Positions 44,482 to 53,080 of a DNA stretch of 64,000 nucleotides are shown piece by piece. The stretch's first letter is position 1, and the number at the start of each line of letters is the position of its first letter. Location: contig CANMWK010000001.1 of the NCBI GenBank assembly GCA_947501615.1, positions 186,001-250,000 on the forward strand. The letters are read 5' to 3'. Position numbers and translations under genes: made by a program. This stretch comes from an uncultured Tenacibaculum sp. GTDB lineage: Bacteria > Bacteroidota > Bacteroidia > Flavobacteriales > Flavobacteriaceae. The notes below the pieces were generated by a model. That model saw only the letters and a program-made list of their open reading frames with translations, did no database searches and was not told where the DNA came from.

Positions 44482-46932
44482 ATGAGGAATTTTTTTAGGA
44501 TACTACTATGTAGTGTGTTTTTTATCAATCAAGTGTTATCACAAAGTTTATCTGAATACAGAGGTGAAAGAGATAAGGTTTTTAATTTAGAACATACTAA
44601 ATTAAAAGTTGATTTTAATTTTAATAAAAAAACGATGAATGGTGAAGCTTGGATAACAGCTAAACCACATTTTTATGAATCAAAAAAACTTGTGTTAGAT
44701 GCTAAAGCAATGCTTATTCATAATGTTGCTATGAATGGGAATGCATTGAATCATAAGTATGATGGATTTAATCTTGAAATCGATTTACCAAAAACATATA
44801 GTAGAGATGAAAAATTCACTGTATATATTAAATACACAGCCCAGCCTGAGAGAGTAAAACAAAAAGGGAGTAAAGCTATAACATCCGCTAAAGGACTGTA
44901 TTTTATTAACCCAACAGGAAAAGACAAAAGTAAACCTACTCAAATTTGGACTCAAGGTGAAACAGAAGCTAGTAGTTGTTGGTTTCCTACGATAGACGCT
45001 CCAAATCAAAAAACATCACAAGAAATTTATATTACAGTTCCTCAAAAATTTACAACATTATCTAATGGGAAGCTAGAAAATCAAACCAATAATAATAACG
45101 GAACAAGAACAGATTATTGGAACTTTACACAAAAACATGCGCCGTATTTATTTTTCATGGGAATTGGAGAATATGAAATTATAAAAGATTCGTATAAAAA
45201 TATTCCTGTAGATTATTATGTTGAAAAAGAGTTTGCACCTTATGCAAAAGATATTTTTGGAAATACTCCAGAAATGTTAGCATTTTTCTCTAAAATAACG
45301 GGGGTAGAGTACCCTTGGAATAAATATGCACAAATAGTTGGAAGAGATTATGTAAGTGGAGCAATGGAAAATACAACAGCAGTTATTCATGGAGAACAAG
45401 CGTATCAAACTCCTGGACAATTAATAGATCAAAATGTATTAGAAACGACAATTGCTCATGAGGCTTTTCATCATTGGTTTGGAAATTTAGTAACTACGGA
45501 AAGTTGGAGTAATTTAACGGTTAATGAAAGTTTTGCGAACTACAGTGAGTATTTATGGTTAGAACATAAATATGGAAAAGATGAAGCAGATGCACATTTA
45601 TTTGAAGAAATTAGAGCGTATAAATCAGGTGATAATCCAGATAAACATTTAGTGCGCTTTTATTATGATGATAAAGAGGATATGTTTGATGCTGTCAGTT
45701 ACAGTAAAGGAGGTGCGATTTTACATATGTTGAGAACCTATTTGGGAGACAAAGCTTTTTTTGAAGGTTTACATACCTATTTAACAAAAAATGAATATGG
45801 TACTGCTGAAGCTCATCAATTACGACTTGCTTTAGAAGCTGTAACTGGAAAAGACTTAAATTGGTTTTTTAATCAGTGGTTTTTTGGAAAGGGACATCCA
45901 GAAATTGAGATATCGTACGATTATAATAATTTGAGAAAAACGGTAACAGTTAATGTTTTTCAAATTCAAGATCAAGAATTTCAATTTCCTTTAGCTATTG
46001 ATATTTTTGAAAAAAATAAAGTAGAAAGACATACTGTTTTTGTAAAAGGAAAAGAAAGTTCATTCACGTTGCCATTTACTACAAGTCCAAAATTAATTCA
46101 AGTTAACGCAGATGGTGTATTGTTGTGTGATATCGTTGAAAATAAAGTGCTAAGTGATTTTATTTATCAATTAAATAATGCTAAAAACTATGGCCACAAA
46201 AGAGAAGCATTGTTAGAAGTAGCTAAATTTCAGCATACAGATAATAAAGCTTTTAATGCTATAGCAAAAACATTAAATAGTCCTTTTCATAAATTAAGAA
46301 AATTAGCTTTAGAGAATATTAATTTAATTAATAAGAATAGTAAAAGAAAAGTTATAGAAAAAATAAAACAATTAGCGTCTAATGATCCTAAAACCTTGGT
46401 TCAAGCTGCTGCTATTGAAACTTTAGGGAAACTTACGGAACCCGAACTACAACCTATTTTTGATAAAGCGCTTAAAAGTCCGTCATATACTGTAGTAGGA
46501 AAGGCTTTAGTAGCTTTGTATTATATCGATAAAAAATTGGCATATACAAAATCTAAGGAGCTTCCTAAAGGTGTTAAAAAAGTAATTGCTACACCACTTA
46601 CTCGAATTTATCTAGAAGAAAATGATGAATCAGAATTAACTTTTATAGCGGGTAATGTAATTACGGGAATGTTTTTGAGTCAAGAAAAAGAAGTGAAAAA
46701 ATTATATACTAAAGCCTACGATAAAATTATAAAAAGTAATGATGCTGAAGCTATAAAAAACTTGGTAAATGATATTGTAGTAAAAGGAACACAGTACGAG
46801 CAATATGGATTTAAAAATGTAGGTATTGATTTGATGCGTAATATGATAAAAACACAGCAAGGTGCTAATCAACCTAACGAGCAAAAGAATATCGCAATAA
46901 TAAAAGAAGCATTAACACGGTTGATTAAGTAA
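44482..46932 (+). CDS. M1 family zinc aminopeptidase, secreted
   Basis: 816 residues from the ATG at 44482, which begins a proper signal peptide (MRNFFRILLCSVFFINQVLSQ); the ATG at 44476 adds only two residues. The gluzincin site is HEAFHHWFGN plus NESFANYSEYLW 18 residues on, and the exopeptidase motif SGAMENTTA precedes it. The N-terminal beta domain spans about 25-230, the thermolysin-like domain to about 480, and HEAT-like helical repeats to the end. It removes N-terminal residues from peptides in the periplasm or outside. The upstream in-frame sequence is excluded because the promoter overlaps it. Confidence 0.92.
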   Translation: MRNFFRILLCSVFFINQVLSQSLSEYRGERDKVFNLEHTKLKVDFNFNKKTMNGEAWITAKPHFYESKKLVLDAKAMLIHNVAMNGNALNHKYDGFNLEIDLPKTYSRDEKFTVYIKYTAQPERVKQKGSKAITSAKGLYFINPTGKDKSKPTQIWTQGETEASSCWFPTIDAPNQKTSQEIYITVPQKFTTLSNGKLENQTNNNNGTRTDYWNFTQKHAPYLFFMGIGEYEIIKDSYKNIPVDYYVEKEFAPYAKDIFGNTPEMLAFFSKITGVEYPWNKYAQIVGRDYVSGAMENTTAVIHGEQAYQTPGQLIDQNVLETTIAHEAFHHWFGNLVTTESWSNLTVNESFANYSEYLWLEHKYGKDEADAHLFEEIRAYKSGDNPDKHLVRFYYDDKEDMFDAVSYSKGGAILHMLRTYLGDKAFFEGLHTYLTKNEYGTAEAHQLRLALEAVTGKDLNWFFNQWFFGKGHPEIEISYDYNNLRKTVTVNVFQIQDQEFQFPLAIDIFEKNKVERHTVFVKGKESSFTLPFTTSPKLIQVNADGVLLCDIVENKVLSDFIYQLNNAKNYGHKREALLEVAKFQHTDNKAFNAIAKTLNSPFHKLRKLALENINLINKNSKRKVIEKIKQLASNDPKTLVQAAAIETLGKLTEPELQPIFDKALKSPSYTVVGKALVALYYIDKKLAYTKSKELPKGVKKVIATPLTRIYLEENDESELTFIAGNVITGMFLSQEKEVKKLYTKAYDKIIKSNDAEAIKNLVNDIVVKGTQYEQYGFKNVGIDLMRNMIKTQQGANQPNEQKNIAIIKEALTRLIK

Positions 46933-46983
46933 CTAATAAGTGATGTATAACTTAATACAAATACACAAATACCGAAATTAATA

Positions 46984-47589
46984 ATGGATTTATTTAATCA
47001 ACATGAAGAGTTAGTTAATTTACTTCCAAAAGATGGAACAGTGTTGTATTATGGTCACGCGTTCACAAAAAGACAATCAGATGTGTACTACGAGTATTTA
47101 CTAAATGAGATTCCATGGAAAGAAGATCAAGCCATAATTTTTGGAAAATTAATTACTACCAAAAGAAAAGTAGCTTGGTTTGGAGAACAACAATTTAAAT
47201 ATTCCTATTCTAATATCACTAAAGTAGCTTTACCATTTACTTCGGAATTACTTAATATTAAGAATGCGATAGAAAAGAAAACTAAAGAAATATTTAACTC
47301 TTGTTTATTAAATTTATACCATAATGGTTCAGAAGGAATGGCTTGGCATTCCGATGGAGAAAAAGATTTAAAAAAGAATGGAGCTATTGCATCAATTACT
47401 TTTGGAGCAGAACGTAAATTCTCATTTAAACATAAACAAACCAAGGAAGTAGTTTCTAAAGTACTTCAACATGGTTCGTTATTAGTGATGAAAGACGAAA
47501 CCCAAACAAATTGGTTGCATCGTCTTCCACCCACTAAGAAAATTCATCGTCCTAGAATTAACTTAACTTTTAGAACTATTATTAGATAG
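46984..47589 (+). CDS. AlkB-like alpha-ketoglutarate-dependent dioxygenase
   Basis: 201 residues, in line with AlkB/ALKBH2-type proteins. Iron ligands appear in MAWHSDGEKD (HxD) and in the HRLPPTKKIHRPRINLTFR block, which also contains the RxNLTFR oxoglutarate-binding motif. QHGSLLVM precedes it, and LYHNGSEGMAWHSD is the ALKBH2/3-like wording. It likely repairs 1-methyladenine and 3-methylcytosine in DNA or RNA. It follows the aminopeptidase gene by 51 nt without functional link. Confidence 0.92.
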   Translation: MDLFNQHEELVNLLPKDGTVLYYGHAFTKRQSDVYYEYLLNEIPWKEDQAIIFGKLITTKRKVAWFGEQQFKYSYSNITKVALPFTSELLNIKNAIEKKTKEIFNSCLLNLYHNGSEGMAWHSDGEKDLKKNGAIASITFGAERKFSFKHKQTKEVVSKVLQHGSLLVMKDETQTNWLHRLPPTKKIHRPRINLTFRTIIR

Positions 47590-47611
47590 TTTAAATGTTA
47601 GCTATTTAAAA

Positions 47612-48340
47612 TTAGCCTCTTTTAATAATATCCCCAGATCCTACAGAATTGGTATCAATATATTTAGGATCGCCTTTATAATATACACTTCCAGAACCGA
47701 CAACATTAGCTTTAATTTTTTCTTTAACAGATACTTCAATGTCACCCGAGCCTGCAACGTTAACTTTTAATTTTTTAGTAGTTAATTCATAAGCTTTTAT
47801 GTTTCCTGAACCAGCAATAGAGCATTTCATGTTTTCTGTAGTTCCAGATATTCTAATATTTCCTGAACCTCCAATAGATGTTTTTAATGAGTTTGCTTTA
47901 ACTTTCGTTTTAATGTTACCAGATCCGCCAATAGAAATACTGACATTGTCTCCACTAACTGTTTTCTCTGAGTAAACATTTCCAGATCCACCTAAAGCGA
48001 TACTGTTGATATCTCTAAAAGGTACTGTTACAGTAAGCTTTCTATTAAATCTAACATTAGTGTTATCTTTAACTTTAATCTTTAATTTATCACCTTTTAC
48101 TTCAGTAATGATATAAGGAATTATATTTTCTTCTCCTTCGATAGTTACTTTTCCTTCTTTTCCTTCAATTAATACAACATCAAAAGAGCCTCCAACGCTA
48201 ATTTCATCAAATTCACCTACAGATCTTTCAGTAGTAATTGTTTTTCCGTTACCTCTAATTTTCTTTGAATTCCACCAACTTTGAGAAAAAAGTTGAGCTG
48301 TGCTGCTTAAAATAAATAAGCTTAATAGTAGTTTTTTCAT
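47612..48340 (-). CDS. Head-GIN domain (DUF2807) secreted protein
   Basis: 242 residues from the ATG at 48340, which begins the signal peptide (MKKLLLSLFILSSTAQLFSQ); upstream in-frame codons are not used. The mature protein is a single beta-helix-like domain with many GSG steps (SIGGSGNIKTKV, SIAGSGNIKAYEL, NVAGSGDIEV, NVVGSGSVYYKG), the hallmark of the head-GIN/DUF2807 family common in Bacteroidota. It is probably periplasmic, and the role is unknown. A distant relative in fold, the DUF4097 protein, is encoded 0.7 kb away in an ECF sigma operon. Confidence 0.85.
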   Translation of the reverse strand: MKKLLLSLFILSSTAQLFSQSWWNSKKIRGNGKTITTERSVGEFDEISVGGSFDVVLIEGKEGKVTIEGEENIIPYIITEVKGDKLKIKVKDNTNVRFNRKLTVTVPFRDINSIALGGSGNVYSEKTVSGDNVSISIGGSGNIKTKVKANSLKTSIGGSGNIRISGTTENMKCSIAGSGNIKAYELTTKKLKVNVAGSGDIEVSVKEKIKANVVGSGSVYYKGDPKYIDTNSVGSGDIIKRG

Positions 48341-48367
48341 TTTTTTTATATTTTTAAACATTAATAC

Positions 48368-49039
48368 TTGCAATTGAAAAAAAGACATATTAATACGAGA
48401 AATGTTACATTTTTCACCATATTATACATAATTTCTTCTCTTTTGGTTTTATACGCAGTAACACTAAAAGATTTAAATTTTGAGTTTGCAGTAAAGCTAA
48501 TAGCTTTATTGTCTTTGTCGTTTTTATATTTAGAGTCTACTCCTAAGGTTAACTATTGGTATGTCACCATTTTATTATTTTCTATTGCTTCCGATTCTTT
48601 TTTTGTTTTTGAGAAACACTTTTTTTATTTAGCCTTTTTTTTGTTGATTTTAAATCGATTTTTGTACATCGTAATTATTTCACCTTTAATTTTAAAATAT
48701 CCTATACGAACTCTTTTGCTGTATGCTATACCTTTTATGTTTATTTTTGCGATGATATATTTAATATTATATGAACATGTTGCTGAAGTTCAGTTACTTG
48801 TTTTTATAATGGGAGTTATATCGATTACATTAATTTTATTTGCATATTTATACTTGCTTAATAAAAATAATAGGAAAGCATTATACTTTTTTTTGGGTGT
48901 CATAATCTTTCCTGTAGCTGATGTTATCACAACTATTTCCAAATACATTAATGAACAAACATATTATATTGTTATATATCATTTTATGTACTATGTAGGA
49001 AGATATTTAATTTTAAAATCGATGTTATTAAAAAAATGA
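48368..49039 (+). CDS. Polytopic membrane protein, possibly YhhN/TMEM86-like
   Basis: 223 residues with about seven to eight hydrophobic helices. No ATG occurs in frame before residue 121, so a TTG at 48368 or 48374 must start it; the second gives MKKRHINTRNVTFF with a positive N-terminus. The size and the regular short loops remind me of the YhhN (lysoplasmalogenase) family, but the key acidic residues cannot be placed with certainty. It diverges from the head-GIN gene over only 27 nt. Confidence 0.6.
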   Translation: MQLKKRHINTRNVTFFTILYIISSLLVLYAVTLKDLNFEFAVKLIALLSLSFLYLESTPKVNYWYVTILLFSIASDSFFVFEKHFFYLAFFLLILNRFLYIVIISPLILKYPIRTLLLYAIPFMFIFAMIYLILYEHVAEVQLLVFIMGVISITLILFAYLYLLNKNNRKALYFFLGVIIFPVADVITTISKYINEQTYYIVIYHFMYYVGRYLILKSMLLKK

Positions 49040-49045
49040 TGATAG

Positions 49046-50128
49046 TTAATCATTTATTTTGATTGATACGCCTCCATAATCCGATTTAATATTAATTTTT
49101 GAGTTTGAAGTTTCTTTTCCAAATTTACCTTCATAATATTTTTTAGATGTTTTTCGGACAGCTTTATAAGTTTCTACATACTCTTTGGGATATTTGAAGC
49201 CAGAGTAACTTAAATTCATAACAAATTCAAAATTATTATTGCTCGAAGTACCTATTTTAATACCAGCATAACTTCCATTTACAGAAAAACTTTCGAATCC
49301 ATTCATTAAATTCTTCACCTTTAATCCTCCATAATCAGTATTGATATTCAATTTTTTTCGAAGAGTTCCAATTCTCATACCTGCATAGTCAGAATTCCCA
49401 TCAATATATTTAGCATCATCAATAGTAATACTTCCATAGTCACAATTAAAAACGATGTCATCTGCACGACCAATTTTAACACCAGTATAATCTGCGTTTA
49501 CTTTGATTTTTTCAGTTTCACCAATTGTAATTTTAGAATAATCTGCATTTAAACTACCAGATTTCATATATTGAATATTCGAGTTACCACAGTAATCTAT
49601 GTTTATTGAGTTAGTGGTATTTAAAAGTTTTTCAACCTGTATAGAACCATAATCACAATCAATATTAGTTTTTCCTTTAATTACATCCAGTTCTATATTA
49701 CCATACTTGTTATGTAAATCAGCATTATTAGTTACTGGCATTTTCACATAATAATTTATTTTATAGTTAATAGCGTTGCTTTTTCCCCAAAAACTCCAAC
49801 CAGAACTTGTTTTTTCTATAATTGTTCTTGCTTCAACTAAATCTTTATTGGCTTCAAAATTTATACGAATAGCTTCTAATTTATCTTCAACTCGATCAAG
49901 ATCATTACCCTTTACAGTAATTTTTACGGTTATTTCAACACTGTTTTTATCCCAAGTTGTAATATTTACATTGCCATATTTATTTTTGATATATAAAGTA
50001 GCATCTTCCTCAACAGTAAACTGTTTACGTATTGTTTTAGTTTTTTCGTGTTTTTTTATTGTATTAGCCAATACAAGTACTGGGGCTATAAAAAGAATGA
50101 CTAAAAATTTTTTATATAAACTCTTCAT
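49046..50128 (-). CDS. DUF4097 family beta-helix protein, secreted
   Basis: 360 residues with signal peptide MKSLYKKFLVILFIAPVLVLA. The mature part repeats a motif of the type Y-G-x-I-x-[IVL] (NADYTGVKIGRAD, NCDYGSITIDDA, NSDYAGMRIGTL, NTDYGGLKVKNL), which fits a right-handed beta-helix of the DUF4097/adhesin-like class. At least seven turns can be counted between residues 135 and 300. It is the third gene of an ECF sigma operon, overlapping the preceding gene by 17 nt, so it is probably an envelope target of that sigma factor. Confidence 0.82.
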   Translation of the reverse strand: MKSLYKKFLVILFIAPVLVLANTIKKHEKTKTIRKQFTVEEDATLYIKNKYGNVNITTWDKNSVEITVKITVKGNDLDRVEDKLEAIRINFEANKDLVEARTIIEKTSSGWSFWGKSNAINYKINYYVKMPVTNNADLHNKYGNIELDVIKGKTNIDCDYGSIQVEKLLNTTNSINIDYCGNSNIQYMKSGSLNADYSKITIGETEKIKVNADYTGVKIGRADDIVFNCDYGSITIDDAKYIDGNSDYAGMRIGTLRKKLNINTDYGGLKVKNLMNGFESFSVNGSYAGIKIGTSSNNNFEFVMNLSYSGFKYPKEYVETYKAVRKTSKKYYEGKFGKETSNSKINIKSDYGGVSIKIND

Positions 50129-50645
50129 CGTTTTCTATGTTTTGATTGTTAGGGTTTTTTATGTATTCTAATTGAAATAATAGGTGTTCTAAAATTTGTA
50201 AACGTTGTTGGTAATTGTTAATCATACCTTTTATAATCTGTTTTTCATTTCCAACTACTCTAAGCTCATTTCTAAAGGTTTTAAATTGTTCTTCCAATTC
50301 TTCTATTTGATCTAGAGCGTCTTCAATAACAGATTCAGTTTCAATAGTTCTAAATTTTTCAATTTCTTTTAGTTCTTGGGTTATTGTATTGGCAAAGAAA
50401 GCTTCAGTTTCTGCCATTTCAGGAAAATTAGAATGATAAGAGTTTTCCGTACTATAATTTTTTCCTAAGAAAAAGCTTACCATTAAAAGTACAGATGCTG
50501 CTATACTCATCCAAGACCAAGAAACTCGTCTTTTTGTCTTTTGCTGTCTATTTAATTTTCTTAAAAAACGATCTTCATGACCATTGTGCGGTTCGTTTAT
50601 ATCAAAATCATTTTCAAGAAAAAAATCTTCAAATTTATCTTTCAT
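50112..50645 (-). CDS. Single-pass membrane protein, possible anti-sigma factor
   Basis: 177 residues. A 40-residue cytosolic N-terminus (KDKFEDFFLENDFDINEPHNGHEDRF and RKLNRQ, then a basic KTKRR) precedes one membrane helix (about 43-61, WMSIAASVLLMVSFFLG). The C-terminal part is a long coiled coil (about 85-160). The ATG overlaps the sigma gene stop (ATGA). This topology is that of anti-sigma factors and recalls the coiled-coil metal sensors of the CnrY/RsrA-like type only loosely; no zinc motif is visible. It occupies the same place as the 159-residue protein at 42304. Confidence 0.7.
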   Translation of the reverse strand: MKDKFEDFFLENDFDINEPHNGHEDRFLRKLNRQQKTKRRVSWSWMSIAASVLLMVSFFLGKNYSTENSYHSNFPEMAETEAFFANTITQELKEIEKFRTIETESVIEDALDQIEELEEQFKTFRNELRVVGNEKQIIKGMINNYQQRLQILEHLLFQLEYIKNPNNQNIENDEEFI

Positions 50646-51211
50646 ACTACATTAATTCGATTACTATCTTTATTTAAGATTTCTTTTAATTTCTTTTTTG
50701 CTCTAGAAATAGTAGTTCTAACATTTTCATTACTATAATTTAAAATCTGCATAATTTCTTCATTATCGTAGCCTTCAATTAAATGTAATGTAAGTACTAT
50801 TCTATAGTTATCTTTTAATTTTTGAATTGCATTTAAAATATGTTTTACACTTAAATTATTATTATCAAGTTCATCATTATCATCATTATCATCATTTTCA
50901 TTTGGAATAACTTCAAGTTTTACTTCATTGTACCTATTATTCTTTTTGAGTTGTGTTAAACTCTTATTAATAACAATTCTTTTTAACCAAGCACCAAATG
51001 TTACTTCGCCTTTAAAGCTATTTAGCTTTGTAAATGCTGTTAAAAAAGCTTCTTGCATTAAATCTTCTGCTTCAAATTCATCTTTTAGTATTCTTAAAGC
51101 AGTATTATACATTGCTTTGTAATACAGCTTGTAAATTTCCATTTGCGCAGCAGTATCATTTTTTTTACAGCGTTTAATTAGTTGGTTGATATGTAAGTTT
51201 GGTGTTTTCAA
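50642..51211 (-). CDS. ECF-type RNA polymerase sigma factor
   Basis: 189 residues. Region 2 reads YYKAMYNTALRILKDEFEAEDLMQEAFLTAFTKL, and region 4 begins LNAIQKLKDNYRIVLTLHLIEGYDNEEIMQIL and ends with the DNA-binding NYSNENVRTTISRAKKKLKE. The linker between regions is notably acidic (ENDDNDDNDELDNN). It leads a three-gene minus-strand operon with a one-helix membrane protein and a DUF4097 protein, and diverges from the HMG-CoA lyase gene. Confidence 0.92.
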   Translation of the reverse strand: MKTPNLHINQLIKRCKKNDTAAQMEIYKLYYKAMYNTALRILKDEFEAEDLMQEAFLTAFTKLNSFKGEVTFGAWLKRIVINKSLTQLKKNNRYNEVKLEVIPNENDDNDDNDELDNNNLSVKHILNAIQKLKDNYRIVLTLHLIEGYDNEEIMQILNYSNENVRTTISRAKKKLKEILNKDSNRINVV

Positions 51212-51346
51212 TTTCTAATTTATACTCTAAAGACTAACCAGAATTTTAGTTGTTACACTTTTTTGTTTTTTTTCTAAAATTAAATATTTAATATTTTCTG
51301 AAGCTATTTAGTATGGTTTATTAAATAATTTATATCAAAATATATT

Positions 51347-51354
51347 TATATTTG
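51347..51354 (+). promoter_or_regulatory. -7 element immediately before the HMG-CoA lyase ATG
   Basis: TATATTTG matches TAnnTTTG, and its last base lies only five bases before the start codon (51360). Transcription from it would begin at or beside the ATG. Confidence 0.5.
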
Positions 51355-51359
51355 GCATA

Positions 51360-52229
51360 ATGGTTGAAGAAGTAAAAATCATAGAGTGTCCTAGAGATGC
51401 CATGCAAGGGATAAAAAGTCACTTTATTCCAACAGAAGTAAAAGCAAAATACATCAATTCATTATTGAAGGTAGGATTTGATACAATTGATTTTGGAAGT
51501 TTTGTTTCGCCCAAAGCCATACCGCAAATGAGAGATACGGCAGCGGTGTTAAAAATGTTAGATTTATCAGTAACAAAGAGTAAATTACTTGCCATAGTTG
51601 CCAATGTTAGAGGAGCCAATGATGCTTGTGTGTTTGAAGAAATTGATTATTTAGGATATCCGTTTTCTATTTCAGAAAATTTTCAAATGAGAAACACACA
51701 TAAAACTATAGCTGAATCTGTAGATGTTTTAAAAGATATTTTGAATATAGCTCAAAAAAATAATAAAAAAGTAGTAGCATACCTATCTATGGGCTTTGGT
51801 AATCCTTATGGTGATCCATGGAATGTTGAGATTGTTGCAAATTGGACAGAAAAACTTGCAAATATGGGAGTTAAAATTGTATCTTTGTCTGACACGATTG
51901 GTAGTTCAACCCCAAATGTTATTGACTATCTTTTTTCAAATCTAACCCCAAGTTATACGAATGTTGAATTTGGAGCTCATTTACATACCACACCAACAAC
52001 TTGGTTCGAAAAGATAGATAGCGCTTACAAAGCAGGGTGTAGAAGGTTCGATGGTGCAATAAAAGGTTATGGAGGTTGCCCGATGGCTAAAGATGATTTA
52101 ACAGGTAACATGCCCACAGAAAAAATGCTTTCTTATTTCACTACCAATAGAATAGAAACCAATATTAAACCGATGAGCTTTGAAAGCTCATACAATAAAG
52201 TTTTAGACGTTTTTAATCATATTTATTAA
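51360..52229 (+). CDS. Hydroxymethylglutaryl-CoA lyase
   Basis: 289 residues, a TIM-barrel enzyme of the HMGL-like family. It shows KIIECPRDAMQG (catalytic Arg and Asp at about 11-13), HLHTTPTTW (the His-x-His metal ligands) and DGAIKGYGGCPMAKDDLTGN, whose GGCP cysteine is the signature loop of HMG-CoA lyase. It splits HMG-CoA to acetyl-CoA and acetoacetate in leucine breakdown. The start at 51360 is required since the catalytic motif begins at residue 7; the next Met (residue 14) lies after it. It is followed after five bases by the zincin-like gene. Confidence 0.92.
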   Translation: MVEEVKIIECPRDAMQGIKSHFIPTEVKAKYINSLLKVGFDTIDFGSFVSPKAIPQMRDTAAVLKMLDLSVTKSKLLAIVANVRGANDACVFEEIDYLGYPFSISENFQMRNTHKTIAESVDVLKDILNIAQKNNKKVVAYLSMGFGNPYGDPWNVEIVANWTEKLANMGVKIVSLSDTIGSSTPNVIDYLFSNLTPSYTNVEFGAHLHTTPTTWFEKIDSAYKAGCRRFDGAIKGYGGCPMAKDDLTGNMPTEKMLSYFTTNRIETNIKPMSFESSYNKVLDVFNHIY

Positions 52230-52234
52230 AATAA

Positions 52235-53053
52235 ATGAAATTTAGTTTTTTAATAACATTTTTGATTGGTTTTTTTATACCTTATAGTGATCCTCCTAAT
52301 AGCGAGGGAGAAACTTTAGGCTCTTGGGAAATCAGAAATGGGATATTTATTGAAAACGACGACGACGAAACAAGTATTGCCAGATATAATTGGATGGTTT
52401 TCTATAATATTTTTCCAAAGAGAGTTACTCAAAAATATATCAAAAGACTTGTATTAATGACTGATGGTGAAGATGAAAAAACTGGAGCATTAGGTTCTTT
52501 GAATGATAGAAACACAGATTGGCAATTAGTTATCGATCCTATTGATGTTAACTTTACAGACATGGACGACAAAACAAGGATAAATCAGTCTATTTATACT
52601 TTAGTTCATGAATTTGGTCATTTAATCACATTAAATCATACACAAATACGCCCAGGCAAAAAGTCAGAGCAAGAACCCAATGAACCTTACGTTACTATTG
52701 AAGGTATAGCAAATAAAAAGAGTTATTTGAATAAATTTGTGAATGAGTTTTGGAATGGATCCTTATTGAGAGAATGGGACTTCATACAAAAAAACTATTG
52801 TTTTACGGAACAAAAAAGTTGTTTAGAAAAATTATATGGTTTATACCAAGAGAATTATAATGATTTTATAACAGATTATGCAGCAGAAAGCCCAGAAGAA
52901 GATATTGCTGAAAGCTGGACTGCCTTTGTACTAGGAAATAAAATAGAGAATCCTGAAACCATATCAGAATTAAAAATTAACTTTTTCTATCAATTTGAAG
53001 AATTGGTATATTACAGAAAAGTTATACGAAAAAATATTAAAAAATTTCAATAA
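52235..53053 (+). CDS. Putative secreted zinc metallopeptidase
   Basis: 272 residues. The N-terminus (KFSFLITFLIGFFIPYSD) may be a signal peptide. A zinc motif LVHEFGHLITLNHTQ is seen at 123-137: His125, Glu126, His129, and a further His135 placed as in HExxHxxxxxH metzincin-like sites. A later EDIAESWTAFVLG may supply a glutamate. I know no exact family; it recalls putative zinc-binding peptidases of Bacteroidota. It follows the lyase gene by five bases and precedes the 5'-nucleotidase by 27 nt, so the three may share a transcript without an obvious common role. Confidence 0.65.
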   Translation: MKFSFLITFLIGFFIPYSDPPNSEGETLGSWEIRNGIFIENDDDETSIARYNWMVFYNIFPKRVTQKYIKRLVLMTDGEDEKTGALGSLNDRNTDWQLVIDPIDVNFTDMDDKTRINQSIYTLVHEFGHLITLNHTQIRPGKKSEQEPNEPYVTIEGIANKKSYLNKFVNEFWNGSLLREWDFIQKNYCFTEQKSCLEKLYGLYQENYNDFITDYAAESPEEDIAESWTAFVLGNKIENPETISELKINFFYQFEELVYYRKVIRKNIKKFQ

Positions 53054-53080
53054 TCCTTTTAGTAAAGATTATAAATTGTT

